Source of the DNA: Labilithrix sp.
GTDB lineage: Bacteria; Myxococcota; Polyangia; Polyangiales; Polyangiaceae
Direction of reading: 5' to 3'
Length of the DNA: 18,108 bases
Assembly (NCBI GenBank): GCA_028287035.1
Contig: JAQBQL010000131.1
Location: 1-18,108 of the forward strand
The translations under genes and the position numbers were made by a program. Positions within the stretch are counted from its first letter, which is position 1; each line of letters starts with the position of its first letter. The notes beneath the pieces were generated by a model that searched no databases, was not told the DNA's origin, and worked only from the letters and a program-made list of their open reading frames with translations. Positions 1-8,119 of this stretch are shown here, piece by piece.

Positions 1-812
1 TCCCGGACGACGAATCCCTCGCGCCGCTCGCCGGCGAACGCGCTGAGGAAGGCGGCGGCGAGCTCCCTGGCGAGCCGCGCGTCGATCGGGCCCCCAGCGA
101 CGCCGCCCTCGCGGAGCGCGCTGCCCACGACGATGCCGTCGGCGTGCTGCGCGAGCGCCTCGAGCGTCGCGAGCGTTGCCCCGCTCGCCACCAGCACCGG
201 CTTGCCGGCGGCGCGCTTCACCGCGGCGAGCTTCTCGAGGTCGACCGCCTTTCCGGTCCCCTCCCCGGTCACGAGGACCACGTCCGCCATCCCGCGCTTC
301 GTGAGGTCCTGGACCTCCTGCGCCAGCGGCCGCGGCGGCCCGAGCGGCGACGAATGCTTCACGTCCACGTCCGCCCAGATCGCGAGCGACGGCACGCCGA
401 GCTCGCGGCGCAGGCGCAGCGTACGCGCGGCGTCGCCCTCGACGATGCCCTGGTCGGTCACGCGCGCGCCGATGTGCACGTTGATGCGTACGAAGCTCGC
501 GCCGGTGGCCGCCGCGATCGCGACCGCCGCGTGCCCGTCGTTCCGGAGCACGTTGATCCCGAGCGGGACCTTTGGCGCTCCCGCCCGGACCGCGACTGCG
601 CACGCCGTCATCGCCGCCACGGTGATGGGCGGCACGCGGCTCGCGAAGAAGGGCGCGTCGCCGAAGTTCTCGACGATGATCGCGTCGTAGCCCGCCTCGG
701 CGAGGACGCGCGCATCGGCGCCGGCAGCGCGGGCGCACTCCTCGGCACTCAGCGTCGAGCCCGGGCTCCCGAGGAGCGCGGGAAGGTGAATGACGCCTAC
801 GAGAGTTCCCAT
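1..812 (-). CDS. btpA: BtpA/SgcQ-family TIM-barrel protein (3' end outside window)
   Basis: Reading leftwards from the ATG at 812, 270 codons are open and no stop is reached, so the C-terminus is missing. I recognise BtpA/SgcQ family signatures: GVIHLPALLGSPGS (residues 6-19), VENFGDAPF (47-55), PPITVAAM (61-68), GINVLRND (85-92), RINVHIGARVTDQGIVEG (109-126) and ADVDVKHSSPLG (148-159). A GIVVGSALREGG phosphate-binding-like loop lies near residue 226. Family members are about 255-280 residues, so nearly the whole protein is present. BtpA is known from cyanobacteria as a factor for photosystem I accumulation; SgcQ is an E. coli homologue of unclear function. The fold suggests a sugar-phosphate or nucleotide-type enzyme, but no reaction can be assigned here. 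The start lies 7 nt after the gspN stop, so the gene probably belongs to the secretion operon transcript. A role in secretion is not established. Confidence 0.88.
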   Translation of the reverse strand, partial: MGTLVGVIHLPALLGSPGSTLSAEECARAAGADARVLAEAGYDAIIVENFGDAPFFASRVPPITVAAMTACAVAVRAGAPKVPLGINVLRNDGHAAVAIAAATGASFVRINVHIGARVTDQGIVEGDAARTLRLRRELGVPSLAIWADVDVKHSSPLGPPRPLAQEVQDLTKRGMADVVLVTGEGTGKAVDLEKLAAVKRAAGKPVLVASGATLATLEALAQHADGIVVGSALREGGVAGGPIDARLARELAAAFLSAFAGERREGFVVR

Positions 813-819
813 CGTTCGC

Positions 820-1854
820 TCACTTGAAGTTGAAGCCGCCGCCGCCCGTACCGGTACCGCCCGCAGCCGCCGCCGGCTGCGGATCCGGCTTCGCGAGCGT
901 GCCGCCGACCTTGAGCCCGTAGTACCCGTCGGCGGTCTTCGACTTCGCCATGCGCGGGTCCATCTCGAGCATCGGCTTGTCCTTCGACCCGGGCGCACCG
1001 AACAGCATCTTCGTCTTGTCGTTCTTGTTGCGGTAGCCGTCGTTGATCTTGAACTTGAGCGCCACGTCGAGGTGCGCGTCGGTCGCGACCTCGCGCAGCT
1101 GCACGCGTCCGTCGCCAGTCACGTCGACGTCGCCGCCGCTCGCGCCGATCTTGGTGAGCTTCAGGATGCCGTCCTTGGCGTCGCCGTTCACCTGGAAGTT
1201 GCCGACCTTGAGGCGCGGCAGCGTGAACGGTCCGAGCGGCGTCTTGACCGTGAGCTCCTTCGCGTTCCCCGCGAACATGTCACGGATCTCGAGCGCCACG
1301 TTGCCGTTGCCCTTCGACGCCTTCCCCTCCGGGAGCTGCAGCTTGACCGTGCCGTTCAGGCGACCGTCGAGCGGAAATCCCACGTTCGCGGCGATGAGGT
1401 CGATCTTCGACATGTCGACGCCGTCGAAGTCGACCTCGATGTTCCGCTCCTTGCCCGAATCCTCGAAGGTGCCCTTGATGGTCCCGTCGAAGGCGTCGAC
1501 CCGGAAGGACACGTTCTTGTTGCCCGCGAGCAGCCCGAGCAGCGAGATGCGGGCGCGCGCCTCGTCGATGCGGATCTCGGCGGGCGGCTTCGTCGGGTCC
1601 GACGACGGCGAGATGAGCCTCACGCCCTTCGCCTTCACGCCGGTGATCCACGACGAATCGAGCTCCTCGATCTGGAGCTCGGTCGGGCTCGGCGACGTCC
1701 GCTGCGCGGCATTGAACGTGGTGACGATGCGCTCCTTGAGGTGGTCGTACGGGAACGTCCACGAGAGGAAGATCACGAGACACAGGAGGTAGAAGAGCGG
1801 ATATCCGATCTTCGGCGCGAGCCGCTTGAGCCGCTCCTTGGTCGCTTCGTTCAT
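820..1854 (-). CDS. gspN: Type II secretion system protein GspN, long form
   Basis: 344 residues. A short cytoplasmic N-terminus is followed by one membrane span (about residues 17-34) and then the WTFPYDHLKERI motif (32-43), which I associate with the GspN form of Leptospira and deltaproteobacteria, not the shorter enterobacterial GspN. The rest is a periplasmic, beta-rich domain with AsmA-like character: repeated short amphipathic strands and segments such as FRVDAFDGTIKGTF and GNFQVNGDAKDG. The C-terminus ends in an Ala/Pro-rich then Gly-rich tail (GTGTGGGGFNFK). The start overlaps the gspM stop by 4 bases (ATGA), so translation is probably coupled. GspN is an accessory inner-membrane component of T2SS whose exact role is unclear; its position as the last gsp gene is typical. 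Identification rests on the motif and position. Confidence 0.9.
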   Translation of the reverse strand: MNEATKERLKRLAPKIGYPLFYLLCLVIFLSWTFPYDHLKERIVTTFNAAQRTSPSPTELQIEELDSSWITGVKAKGVRLISPSSDPTKPPAEIRIDEARARISLLGLLAGNKNVSFRVDAFDGTIKGTFEDSGKERNIEVDFDGVDMSKIDLIAANVGFPLDGRLNGTVKLQLPEGKASKGNGNVALEIRDMFAGNAKELTVKTPLGPFTLPRLKVGNFQVNGDAKDGILKLTKIGASGGDVDVTGDGRVQLREVATDAHLDVALKFKINDGYRNKNDKTKMLFGAPGSKDKPMLEMDPRMAKSKTADGYYGLKVGGTLAKPDPQPAAAAGGTGTGGGGFNFK

Positions 1855-2435
1855 GGCTTGCTCGCGGATGCGGAGCCCGCGGGCGCCGGCGCGGGGGTGA
1901 GCTCGGTGCGGTCGAAGGCGGAGACGCCGACCTCGACGTCATACGAGTCCGGCTCGCCGGCGCGCTTGCGGATGTCGAGCCGCGAGAGCGCGACCGGATA
2001 CCCGCTCTTCTCGACGGCCTCCAGGAACTTGGCAATCGGCCCCATTCCCGACTTCTTCAGGTGGATGGTCGTGGTGCGTTCGTTGTACCGCTTCCCGTGC
2101 GGCACGTCGGGCCGGTCCACGGAGTCGGTGACCTGGAGCTTCTGCGCGGTCGCAGTCTCGCCCAGGAAGCCGGCGAGCTGCGGCGCCTTCTTCGCATAGC
2201 GCTGCGCGATCTGCGCCTTCCGCTCCTGCCGCTCGCGGATCTGCGTGCGCGAGCCATTGACCGCGGAGAGCGCGGCGCGCAGCTCGTCGTTGTCGTTGCG
2301 GCGGCTCGACACGAGCGACTGCAGGCCGATCGGCACCGCGAGGAGCAGCATCACCGCCACCACCGCGACCGCGATGGTCGCCATGCGCTGCTCGCGCGGG
2401 TTGAGGCCCCACCGTTCGAAGATCGCAATTGCCAT
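1851..2435 (-). CDS. gspM: Type II secretion system protein GspM
   Basis: 194 residues. The architecture is standard for GspM: a cytoplasmic N-terminus with the LNPREQR segment (11-17), one hydrophobic span (about 19-40), a charged helical stretch likely to form a coiled coil (about 45-85), and a small periplasmic ferredoxin-like domain (about 95-180, including TTTIHLKKSGMGPIAKFLEAVE) that ends in an Ala/Pro/Ser tail. GspM is an inner-membrane platform protein that pairs with GspL. The start is one base after the gspL stop (TGACATG), and the gene overlaps gspN by 4 bases. The sequence family diverges quickly, so the call leans on topology and on its place between gspL and gspN. Confidence 0.87.
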   Translation of the reverse strand: MAIAIFERWGLNPREQRMATIAVAVVAVMLLLAVPIGLQSLVSSRRNDNDELRAALSAVNGSRTQIRERQERKAQIAQRYAKKAPQLAGFLGETATAQKLQVTDSVDRPDVPHGKRYNERTTTIHLKKSGMGPIAKFLEAVEKSGYPVALSRLDIRKRAGEPDSYDVEVGVSAFDRTELTPAPAPAGSASASKP

Positions 2436-2436
2436 G

Positions 2437-3960
2437 TCACTTACCCCCTGTCGAGGCGCTGCTCGCCGGCGAGGCAGACGAGGCGCCCGCGGTCTTCTTG
2501 GCGCTGCCCTTCTGGTCGGCCGGGCACTTGATGTCGAACTCGAGCACGTAGACCTGGGAGGTGCCGCCGACCTCGGCGTTGGTGCGGGTGATCTTGGGGT
2601 CGGCGAAGCACGGCTCGCTCTCCATCGACGCCTTGATGGCCTGCGCGTCGGGAATGGTGCCGACGACGCCCTGGATGACGACGTGCCCCTTCTGGACGTC
2701 GAGCTCGCGGATGTCGTGCGTCATCGAGGGGGGAATGAGCTCGGAGAGCTTCACCATCACGTCGAAGCCGTCGGCATGCGGAAGCGGGTCCTCGTCCGCG
2801 CTGCCGGTCTGCGCGTTGAGCAGCTCGTTGGCGCGGGACGCCTCGCGGGTCTCCTCGCCGAGCACCTCCTTCGTCACCATCGCGAGCGCGTTCTCGAGGA
2901 CCGCCTTCTCCTTCGATTTGGCATAGAGCTGCGCCCAGGCCGAGAAGAGGAAGCTGACGAGGATCACCGCGGCGAGGCCCGCGAGGAGCGGGACCTTCTC
3001 CTTCACCCAGGCGAAGCCGCGCTCGAACGCGAGCGGTCCCTTGCGCAGGTTGAGGCCGACCGGCCGCGGGCCGAGACCGAACGCGAGCCCTATCGCCTTC
3101 GCGAACCGCGCCATCGTGGCCGCTTGCTCGGGCGGGAGCGGCGGCATCTCGAGGGCGGGCGCGGGCAGCACCTCCACCGGGATCTCGAGCGCGCCGGAGA
3201 GGAAGGCGACGGAGCCGGAGACGTACGCGCCGCCGCCGCACAGGTAGAGCCGGACGGGGGGATCGCCGCCCTGCGAACGGTGGGCGGCGAGCGTCGTGCG
3301 GAGCTCGCGCCCGAGCTTGGCGGCGCTGCCGGGGAGCCCCTGCGTCCCGAGCGCCACGGTCCGCGCGAACACCGGCTCGCCCGCCTTCATGATCAGCACG
3401 TCGCTCGACACGGTGCCGAGGTCGACGATGGCAACGACGCCGTCGGCCAGGAACGGCGCATACGGAACCAGGTTGGCGATGGGGAACGCGCCGAGGCCGA
3501 CGCGCTCCGGCTCGGTGCCGAGCGCGCCCTTCACCTGATCGATGCGCGCGACGACGTCGGCGGTCTTGGCGACGCCCACGAGCACGCCGAGCTCCTCGCC
3601 CTTCACGTCGCGCACTCCAGGCAGCAGGCGGTAATCGAAGACTGCCTCCTCGATGTCGAACGGGAGCTTCGCCTCGAGCTCGAACGGCAGGACCTCCCCG
3701 ATCTGCCGGATCGCCCCCTGCGGGAGCCCGACCGTCTTGATGGTCGCCTTCTGTCCCTCGAGCGCGACGGCGATGGCGTCGCCGAGGCCGCGCCCCCCGG
3801 TGGCGAGGCGGGCCGCCTCGATGATCGCCTCGTTGACGCCGCCCGCCTGCGCGACCTCGACGCTCGCCAGCCCGACGAGCTGGATGCGCCGGTACGAGGT
3901 GCGCACCGCCGCGACCTTGACCGCGGTGGCGCCGATATCGATTCCCAAGAACGTACTCAT
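2437..3960 (-). CDS. gspL: Type II secretion system inner-membrane protein GspL (PilM-like cytoplasmic domain)
   Basis: 507 residues from the ATG at 3960. The open frame extends further upstream, but that part lies inside gspK and has no family resemblance. The N-terminal ~310 residues form an actin-like ATPase fold of the PilM type: GIDIGATAVKVA (6-17) matches phosphate 1, AIVDLGTVSSDVLI (177-190) phosphate 2, and LYLCGGGAYVSG (238-249) the adenosine motif. One membrane span follows (about 322-343), then a coiled-coil-like stretch and a periplasmic ferredoxin-like domain (about 395-480), with a Ser/Ala tail. GspL recruits the GspE ATPase to the membrane and binds GspM. It starts 13 nt after the gspK stop with a GGGGA Shine-Dalgarno-like element. 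The clear nucleotide-fold motifs are stronger than in enterobacterial GspL. Confidence 0.92.
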   Translation of the reverse strand: MSTFLGIDIGATAVKVAAVRTSYRRIQLVGLASVEVAQAGGVNEAIIEAARLATGGRGLGDAIAVALEGQKATIKTVGLPQGAIRQIGEVLPFELEAKLPFDIEEAVFDYRLLPGVRDVKGEELGVLVGVAKTADVVARIDQVKGALGTEPERVGLGAFPIANLVPYAPFLADGVVAIVDLGTVSSDVLIMKAGEPVFARTVALGTQGLPGSAAKLGRELRTTLAAHRSQGGDPPVRLYLCGGGAYVSGSVAFLSGALEIPVEVLPAPALEMPPLPPEQAATMARFAKAIGLAFGLGPRPVGLNLRKGPLAFERGFAWVKEKVPLLAGLAAVILVSFLFSAWAQLYAKSKEKAVLENALAMVTKEVLGEETREASRANELLNAQTGSADEDPLPHADGFDVMVKLSELIPPSMTHDIRELDVQKGHVVIQGVVGTIPDAQAIKASMESEPCFADPKITRTNAEVGGTSQVYVLEFDIKCPADQKGSAKKTAGASSASPASSASTGGK

Positions 3961-3973
3961 GAGCTCATCCCCG

Positions 3974-5410
3974 TCATTCGACCCGGTAGTAGACGATGGT
4001 ACCGCCGGTGCTCGGCTGGTTGGCGGCGGCGATCGCGTCGACGCTGGTCTGGGCGGTGGCGCTCGCCGACGCGGCGGGCGTGGGCGTCGCGCCGGGAAGC
4101 GCCGAGCCGCCGGGCGCCGCCTGCGACTGCCCCAGGGTCGGCGCATTGCGGAAGTCGACGACCGCATGCACCTGCACGCGCGTCTCGCGGCGGTAGCCCT
4201 TCTTCACGCCGACCGCATAGACCGAGAACATCTTGCTCTCGGTGGTGATGCTCTTCTGGAATTCGGACTGGCTCTTGAAGACCACCGGCTTCATGCCGAT
4301 CGACGCGAGCAGCGGCCCGAGCTGCCCCTGGCCGCTCATCGCCGAGATGAAGTCCTTCGGGCTGCCGAACATCGGCGCGCCCATGGTCACACCGCGCGCC
4401 ATCGTCACGCCGGTGAGGAAGAGCGCCGCCTGATCGGGATTGACGCAGATGTCCGCGGTCGGCGCGCCCGCGCAGACGACGCCGAGCAGCGTCTGGGCAT
4501 TGGCGGTGTTCACGTTGACCATGCCCTGACCCCACACCGTGACGACCCGCTTCTTCGGATTGGTCGGATCGGGATCGATGAACGTCGCCCAGAAGTCCTC
4601 GCTGACCCCGCGCACCAGGTGGAGCTCCTCGAGCGAGTCGTAGGGCGCGTTCTTCCGCTGGTACGGCTTCGCGAGGAGGCGGTACCACGAGTCCTCGACG
4701 CCCGCGTTCTGGGCGGCCGAGAGCTGGGAGAGATCGCAATTGAACGCCTGCTCGTCGACGTCGGCCCAGTCGATGAGGGCCTGGCAGACCGCCACGCGAT
4801 CGTGGAACTGTCCGTTCGAGTCCTTCTGCTCGAAGATCGTCGAGTACTGGGGAGGACCGATGAGCGACATCACCTGCTGGGCCAGCCGGATATGGGCAAT
4901 GTCGTTGGCGGCCCCGAGATTCATGTTGATCTTGGAGTCCTCGTCGACGATGGCGAGCTCGTACTTGCCGCCCTGCATGCCCAGGTTCTTGGCATTCGCC
5001 ATGTCGACGCCGACCGTGGATGCGAAGCTCTTGCTCGACTCCTCGTCGTTGAACACCCCGAGCAGCTGATCCGAGAACTCCCACACGGGCAGCTGGGGCG
5101 GCGTGCGCTTCATCAGCTGGAACATCGGCGCGATGGCTTTCCGCAGCGTGGGCTCCGTCGCGATGAGCAGGCGCGACAGGTTCACGGCGCTCTTTGCCAT
5201 GTACTCGGCCTGGAGTCCGTCGCGCTCGGAGCTGGCCGCCGCGAGCTCGGCGCTCGTCTCGTCCTGGAACTCGGCGAGCATGACGGTGAGGACCGCGATG
5301 GCCCCCATCACCATCACGAGGGCAATCCCGCGCTCCTGGTTGCGCTTCTTCCGCCGCTTGCGGGCGCGCTGCGCCTTCGCGAGGGTCGCCAGGTCGGCCG
5401 GCGCGCTCAT
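3974..5410 (-). CDS. gspK: Type II secretion system minor pseudopilin GspK
   Basis: 478 residues from the ATG at 5410, which overlaps the gspJ stop by 4 bases (ATGA). A very basic leader (RARKRRKKRNQERG) ends at Gly28, followed by IALVMVMGAIAVLTVML. As is usual for GspK, the mature protein lacks the conserved Glu at +5. The large periplasmic domain has GspK hallmarks: the EYMAKSAVNLSRLL helix, SKINMNLGAAND, an inserted alpha domain with ALIDWADVD, LHLVRGVSEDFW and the VNVNTANAQTLL motif. GspK sits at the tip of the pseudopilus with GspI and GspJ. The C-terminus carries a Pro/Ala/Ser-rich linker before a final TIVYYRVE strand. Length is about 150 residues above the classical ~320, mainly from the alpha-domain and tail regions. 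Confidence 0.93.
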   Translation of the reverse strand: MSAPADLATLAKAQRARKRRKKRNQERGIALVMVMGAIAVLTVMLAEFQDETSAELAAASSERDGLQAEYMAKSAVNLSRLLIATEPTLRKAIAPMFQLMKRTPPQLPVWEFSDQLLGVFNDEESSKSFASTVGVDMANAKNLGMQGGKYELAIVDEDSKINMNLGAANDIAHIRLAQQVMSLIGPPQYSTIFEQKDSNGQFHDRVAVCQALIDWADVDEQAFNCDLSQLSAAQNAGVEDSWYRLLAKPYQRKNAPYDSLEELHLVRGVSEDFWATFIDPDPTNPKKRVVTVWGQGMVNVNTANAQTLLGVVCAGAPTADICVNPDQAALFLTGVTMARGVTMGAPMFGSPKDFISAMSGQGQLGPLLASIGMKPVVFKSQSEFQKSITTESKMFSVYAVGVKKGYRRETRVQVHAVVDFRNAPTLGQSQAAPGGSALPGATPTPAASASATAQTSVDAIAAANQPSTGGTIVYYRVE

Positions 5411-6126
5411 CGCGGGATCCCGAAGCTGAGGGGTTGCTGCATCGGCATCATGAACTTCGTGATGAAGCGGAACGGCGGGCTGTTCTTCACCGGCTTCAGC
5501 ACGAGCGTGATCTTCACCTCGACCGGCAGGCGGTTCAGCTGCGCGGTGAGCTGCACGCTGTCCCACGTCTCGATCCACTGCCCGGAGAGCGGGTCGAGGA
5601 AGCGCAGGTCGAACGACTCGACGTCCTCGGCGAGGACGTTGACGACGCCCCCGGCCTTCGGCTCGTAATCGGGATTCGGCTGCTCACGCCGCACGAGATC
5701 CATCTTGTCGTCGTGATCCGGATCCTTCACGACGAAGTAGCCGATCTCGGCCTGGTCCGATTCCTTGGAATCGGCGGTGACGCGCCGGTGCGCGAACGAG
5801 ACGAAGTCGATGCGGTCGAACGTGCCGCCGTTCGTGGCGAGGAAGCACGTCTGCCGGGTGATGAGCGACTGGTTCGCCGGGTTGTGCATCGAGAGGAACG
5901 CGCTCGCGATCTCCCGCTGCATGCGGTCCATGGCGTCGCGGCCCTGACGGGCGCGGTCCACGCGGAGCGACTCGCCCTTGCGGCCGCGCGACAGCGAATC
6001 GAGCGCCCCGTAGATGAGGAGCGAGATCATCGCGAGCACGCCGAGCGACACGAGGACCTCGAGCAGGGTCATGCCGCGGCCACGGCGCCGGGCCGAACGC
6101 CTCGGGAACGTGCTGCGCGCGTTCAT
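5407..6126 (-). CDS. gspJ: Type II secretion system minor pseudopilin GspJ
   Basis: 239 residues from the ATG at 6126. The frame stays open upstream, but that part is inside gspI. The class III prepilin leader is basic and ends RRRGRG (Gly18), followed by MTLLEVLVSLGVLAMISLLIYG, so Glu is at +5 of the mature protein. The body has GspJ-like features: QGRDAMDRMQREIASAFLS, RIDFVSFAHRR, a glutamate/aspartate-rich central region and VESFDLRFLDPLSGQWIETWDS near the C-terminus, then LPVEVKITLVLK. GspJ forms the pseudopilus tip with GspI and GspK. It overlaps gspI and gspK by 4 bases at both ends. Confidence 0.94.
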   Translation of the reverse strand: MNARSTFPRRSARRRGRGMTLLEVLVSLGVLAMISLLIYGALDSLSRGRKGESLRVDRARQGRDAMDRMQREIASAFLSMHNPANQSLITRQTCFLATNGGTFDRIDFVSFAHRRVTADSKESDQAEIGYFVVKDPDHDDKMDLVRREQPNPDYEPKAGGVVNVLAEDVESFDLRFLDPLSGQWIETWDSVQLTAQLNRLPVEVKITLVLKPVKNSPPFRFITKFMMPMQQPLSFGIPR

Positions 6127-6917
6127 CGCGTGGTCCCCGTCCCGGTGCTCGTGCCGGTGCGCGACGTGCCGGTGGTGCCGGTCGCGCCGGGGCTCGTGCC
6201 GGAGCCGAAGTCCATGGCGCCGCCGTCCGGGAGGAGCGCGCTGCCCGCGAACCCGCCGCGCTGCGGGTTCGTCACGTACTGCACGAGCGGCAGCTCGCGG
6301 GCGTTGCTGCCCTCCTTCCACTTCACCGTGACGGTGATGCGGCGGATGCTCGCCTCGAACATCGGCTTCAGCGTCGGATACAGGAAGCCCATCACCATCG
6401 AGAGCATTCCCTGCGCCCCCGCCCCGCCGCCGAGCTGGCCGGTGAGCTGCGAGCCGATCCCGGCGAGGCCGGCGTCGACGTCGAGGCTGAGCCCGCCGCT
6501 GCCGGCCGGATTCACCATGCCCTGGAGACCCGCGGTGCCGAGCGGGTCGGACCCGGGGCCGGTGAGCGCGCCGCCGTCCCCGAGCGAGTTGCCGCTCTGG
6601 AAGTTCGGCATCTCGATCTTCTCGACCCGCGTATCGCAGGTGAACGTCTCGAGCTTCTCCTCGTCGCAGCACGTGACCGCGCTCTGGAGGTCGTCGAGCT
6701 CGGGGTAGCCGAGCTTCAGGAGGTTCTCCTCGATCTCGCTCATCTTGCAGCGCCCGAGGCTGACCGCCTGGCCCATGTTGGCGGCGCTGCGGTTCGACGC
6801 GGCGAGCCCGCCCTGGGCCGAGAGGATGACGGTGAGCACGAGGCCGAGGATCGCGATGGCGACCATGACCTCGAGCAGCGAGAACCCGCGCCGCGCCCGT
6901 CGAGCAATGGCGCGCAT
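6123..6917 (-). CDS. gspI: Type II secretion system minor pseudopilin GspI, enlarged
   Basis: 264 residues. The prepilin leader MRAIARRARRG (cleavage after Gly11) precedes FSLLEVMVAIAILGLVLTVIL, with Glu at +5. ALSLGRCKMSEIEE-like sequence follows the helix (residues 51-64), where GspI proteins commonly have an LA..K..E segment. Typical GspI is about 120-130 residues. Here a Gly-rich, low-charge insert (about 107-180) and a Gly/Thr-rich tail (about 239-264, GTSPGATGTTGTSRTGTST) double the length. The last conserved strand is RRITVTVKWKEG (192-203). Three cysteines, CC at 83-84 and Cys94, lie just before the insert. The start overlaps the gspH stop by one base (TGATG). The choice of GspI over another minor pseudopilin rests on gene order (H-I-J-K) and the leader. 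Confidence 0.9.
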   Translation of the reverse strand: MRAIARRARRGFSLLEVMVAIAILGLVLTVILSAQGGLAASNRSAANMGQAVSLGRCKMSEIEENLLKLGYPELDDLQSAVTCCDEEKLETFTCDTRVEKIEMPNFQSGNSLGDGGALTGPGSDPLGTAGLQGMVNPAGSGGLSLDVDAGLAGIGSQLTGQLGGGAGAQGMLSMVMGFLYPTLKPMFEASIRRITVTVKWKEGSNARELPLVQYVTNPQRGGFAGSALLPDGGAMDFGSGTSPGATGTTGTSRTGTSTGTGTTR

Positions 6918-7660
6918 CAGAAGGCCCCCGGATCTTCCCGCTCCGACGATTCCTTGTCGTCGGTCGGCTTCGCGAGCGCGACGGCGCCGTCCTTGACCGT
7001 GATCTTGCCGGTGAGCGGGCTGACGACGAGCGTGATCGCGTCCTTCTCCTCGTTCGCCTCGCCGACCTTCAGCTGGATCGATGCGCGCTCGGTCTGCCCG
7101 CCCGGCCAGAAGTAGAGATACGCGCGCCCGTCCTTGCGGGGGTCGTCGTCGTGGCTCGTCTGGACCTCGCGGAACTTGATGCCGCGCTCGAGCGCCTTGT
7201 GACCCTTGCCGGGCGCGCTGGCGGCGAGCCCCATCGGATCGATCTCGTGGAATGCGGTGCGCGGGGCGGTGGGACCCTTGATGATGCGGCCGCTCTCCTC
7301 GATCGCCGTCTTCTCCGCGACGGTCCCGGCGGCGGCGCCGCCCGTGCCCGTGAGGTCCTTCGACTGCACGAGCATGGGCTGGTCACCCTCCTCGAGCCAG
7401 ATCTCGCTCTCGGTGAAGTCCATGACGAGCCGCACGCTCTTGCTCGTGGCGCTCGCCCGCGAGAACCCGATGCGGATCGCGCCCGCGATCATCGTCGACG
7501 AGTGACGGGCCCGGGAGCTCGCGAGCTGCCCCGAGCCGATCACGATGGCGCCCATCATGACGGCCACGATCGCGAGGACGATGAGGACCTCGACGAGCGT
7601 GAGCCCTCGCGCGCGCCGGAGCCCGGACCGCGCGAGGTGATGGGAGCGACTCGTCTTCAT
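6917..7660 (-). CDS. gspH: Type II secretion system minor pseudopilin GspH
   Basis: 247 residues. The leader MKTSRSHHLARSGLRRARG (cleavage after Gly19) is followed by LTLVEVLIVLAIVAVMMGAIVIG, with Glu at +5. A GspH-like strand set follows: HSSTMIAGAIRIGFSRASATSKSVRLVMDF, then a long loop region, and a closing segment with AYLYFWPGGQTERASIQL and ITLVVSPLTGKI. The C-terminus is acidic. The length is above the classical 150-200 residues because of the middle loop. GspH links the pseudopilus tip complex to the GspG shaft. The start is 26 nt after the gspG stop, the largest gap between gspE and btpA, with only a weak GGCGG Shine-Dalgarno-like element. Confidence 0.92.
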   Translation of the reverse strand: MKTSRSHHLARSGLRRARGLTLVEVLIVLAIVAVMMGAIVIGSGQLASSRARHSSTMIAGAIRIGFSRASATSKSVRLVMDFTESEIWLEEGDQPMLVQSKDLTGTGGAAAGTVAEKTAIEESGRIIKGPTAPRTAFHEIDPMGLAASAPGKGHKALERGIKFREVQTSHDDDPRKDGRAYLYFWPGGQTERASIQLKVGEANEEKDAITLVVSPLTGKITVKDGAVALAKPTDDKESSEREDPGAF

Positions 7661-7686
7661 GGTACTGCGCGGCGACGAGACCGCCG

Positions 7687-8100
7687 TTACTGCTTCGCTG
7701 CGGCAGCGGCCTCGGGGATGCGGATGTCGTCGGCCGTGCCCTCGCGCTTGTCGGGGCCCGTGCTGAGGACGGCGACGTCCTCGTCACCGCAGATGATCTT
7801 GTACGGGCTGTCCCAGGGGTCGGTGATCTTCGACGCGCGCGACAGCTCGTTCTTCTCGCGCAGCAGCTCGACGGTCGGGCAACCCTCGCTCGGGTGATCC
7901 ACGCGGTACTTCTCGGCGGCGGGATGGATGGTGCGGGCGTCGATCTGCGCCTGCTTCTTCTGCGCCTCCTGGTACTTCGGCACCGCGACGACGGCGACGC
8001 CGCCGGCGATGAGCCCGACGATCGCGAGCACGATCAGGATCTCGATGAGCGTGACGCCGCGGCGGGCCGCGCGCCTCATCTGGCTAAAAGTCGTCTTCAT
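7687..8100 (-). CDS. gspG: Type II secretion system major pseudopilin GspG
   Basis: 137 residues from the ATG at 8100. The leader ends at Gly15 (RRAARRG) before VTLIEILIVLAIVGLIAGGVAVVAVPKY, with Glu at +5 and the typical Pro at the end of the helix. The globular part has KYRVDHPSEGCP, TDPWDSPYKIICGDE and STGPDKREGTADDI, which matches the calcium-binding loop of GspG (Ser and two Asp ligands visible). Two cysteines, one in EGCP and one in IICGDE, could form a disulfide. GspG polymerises into the pseudopilus that pushes substrate through the secretin. A GTG codon directly before the ATG (8103) is an equally possible start, since it sits nearer to the Shine-Dalgarno sequence. Confidence 0.96.
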   Translation of the reverse strand: MKTTFSQMRRAARRGVTLIEILIVLAIVGLIAGGVAVVAVPKYQEAQKKQAQIDARTIHPAAEKYRVDHPSEGCPTVELLREKNELSRASKITDPWDSPYKIICGDEDVAVLSTGPDKREGTADDIRIPEAAAAAKQ

Positions 8101-8110
8101 CACTGCAGGA

Positions 8111-8116
8111 TCTCCT
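8111..8116 (-). promoter_or_regulatory. Strong ribosome binding site for gspG
   Basis: AGGAGA on the minus strand, 10 nt before the gspG ATG and 7 nt before the adjacent in-frame GTG. It lies just after the stop of the preceding GspG-like gene. It is one of the best Shine-Dalgarno matches in the operon, consistent with a high demand for the major pseudopilin. Confidence 0.75.
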
Positions 8117-8119
8117 TTT

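Noticed and set aside
3961..4167. Upstream extension of gspL, and similar extensions of gspK, gspJ and gspG
   Set aside because: The added residues lie inside the preceding gene and show no family similarity; the chosen ATG codons begin the known N-terminal motifs or leaders.
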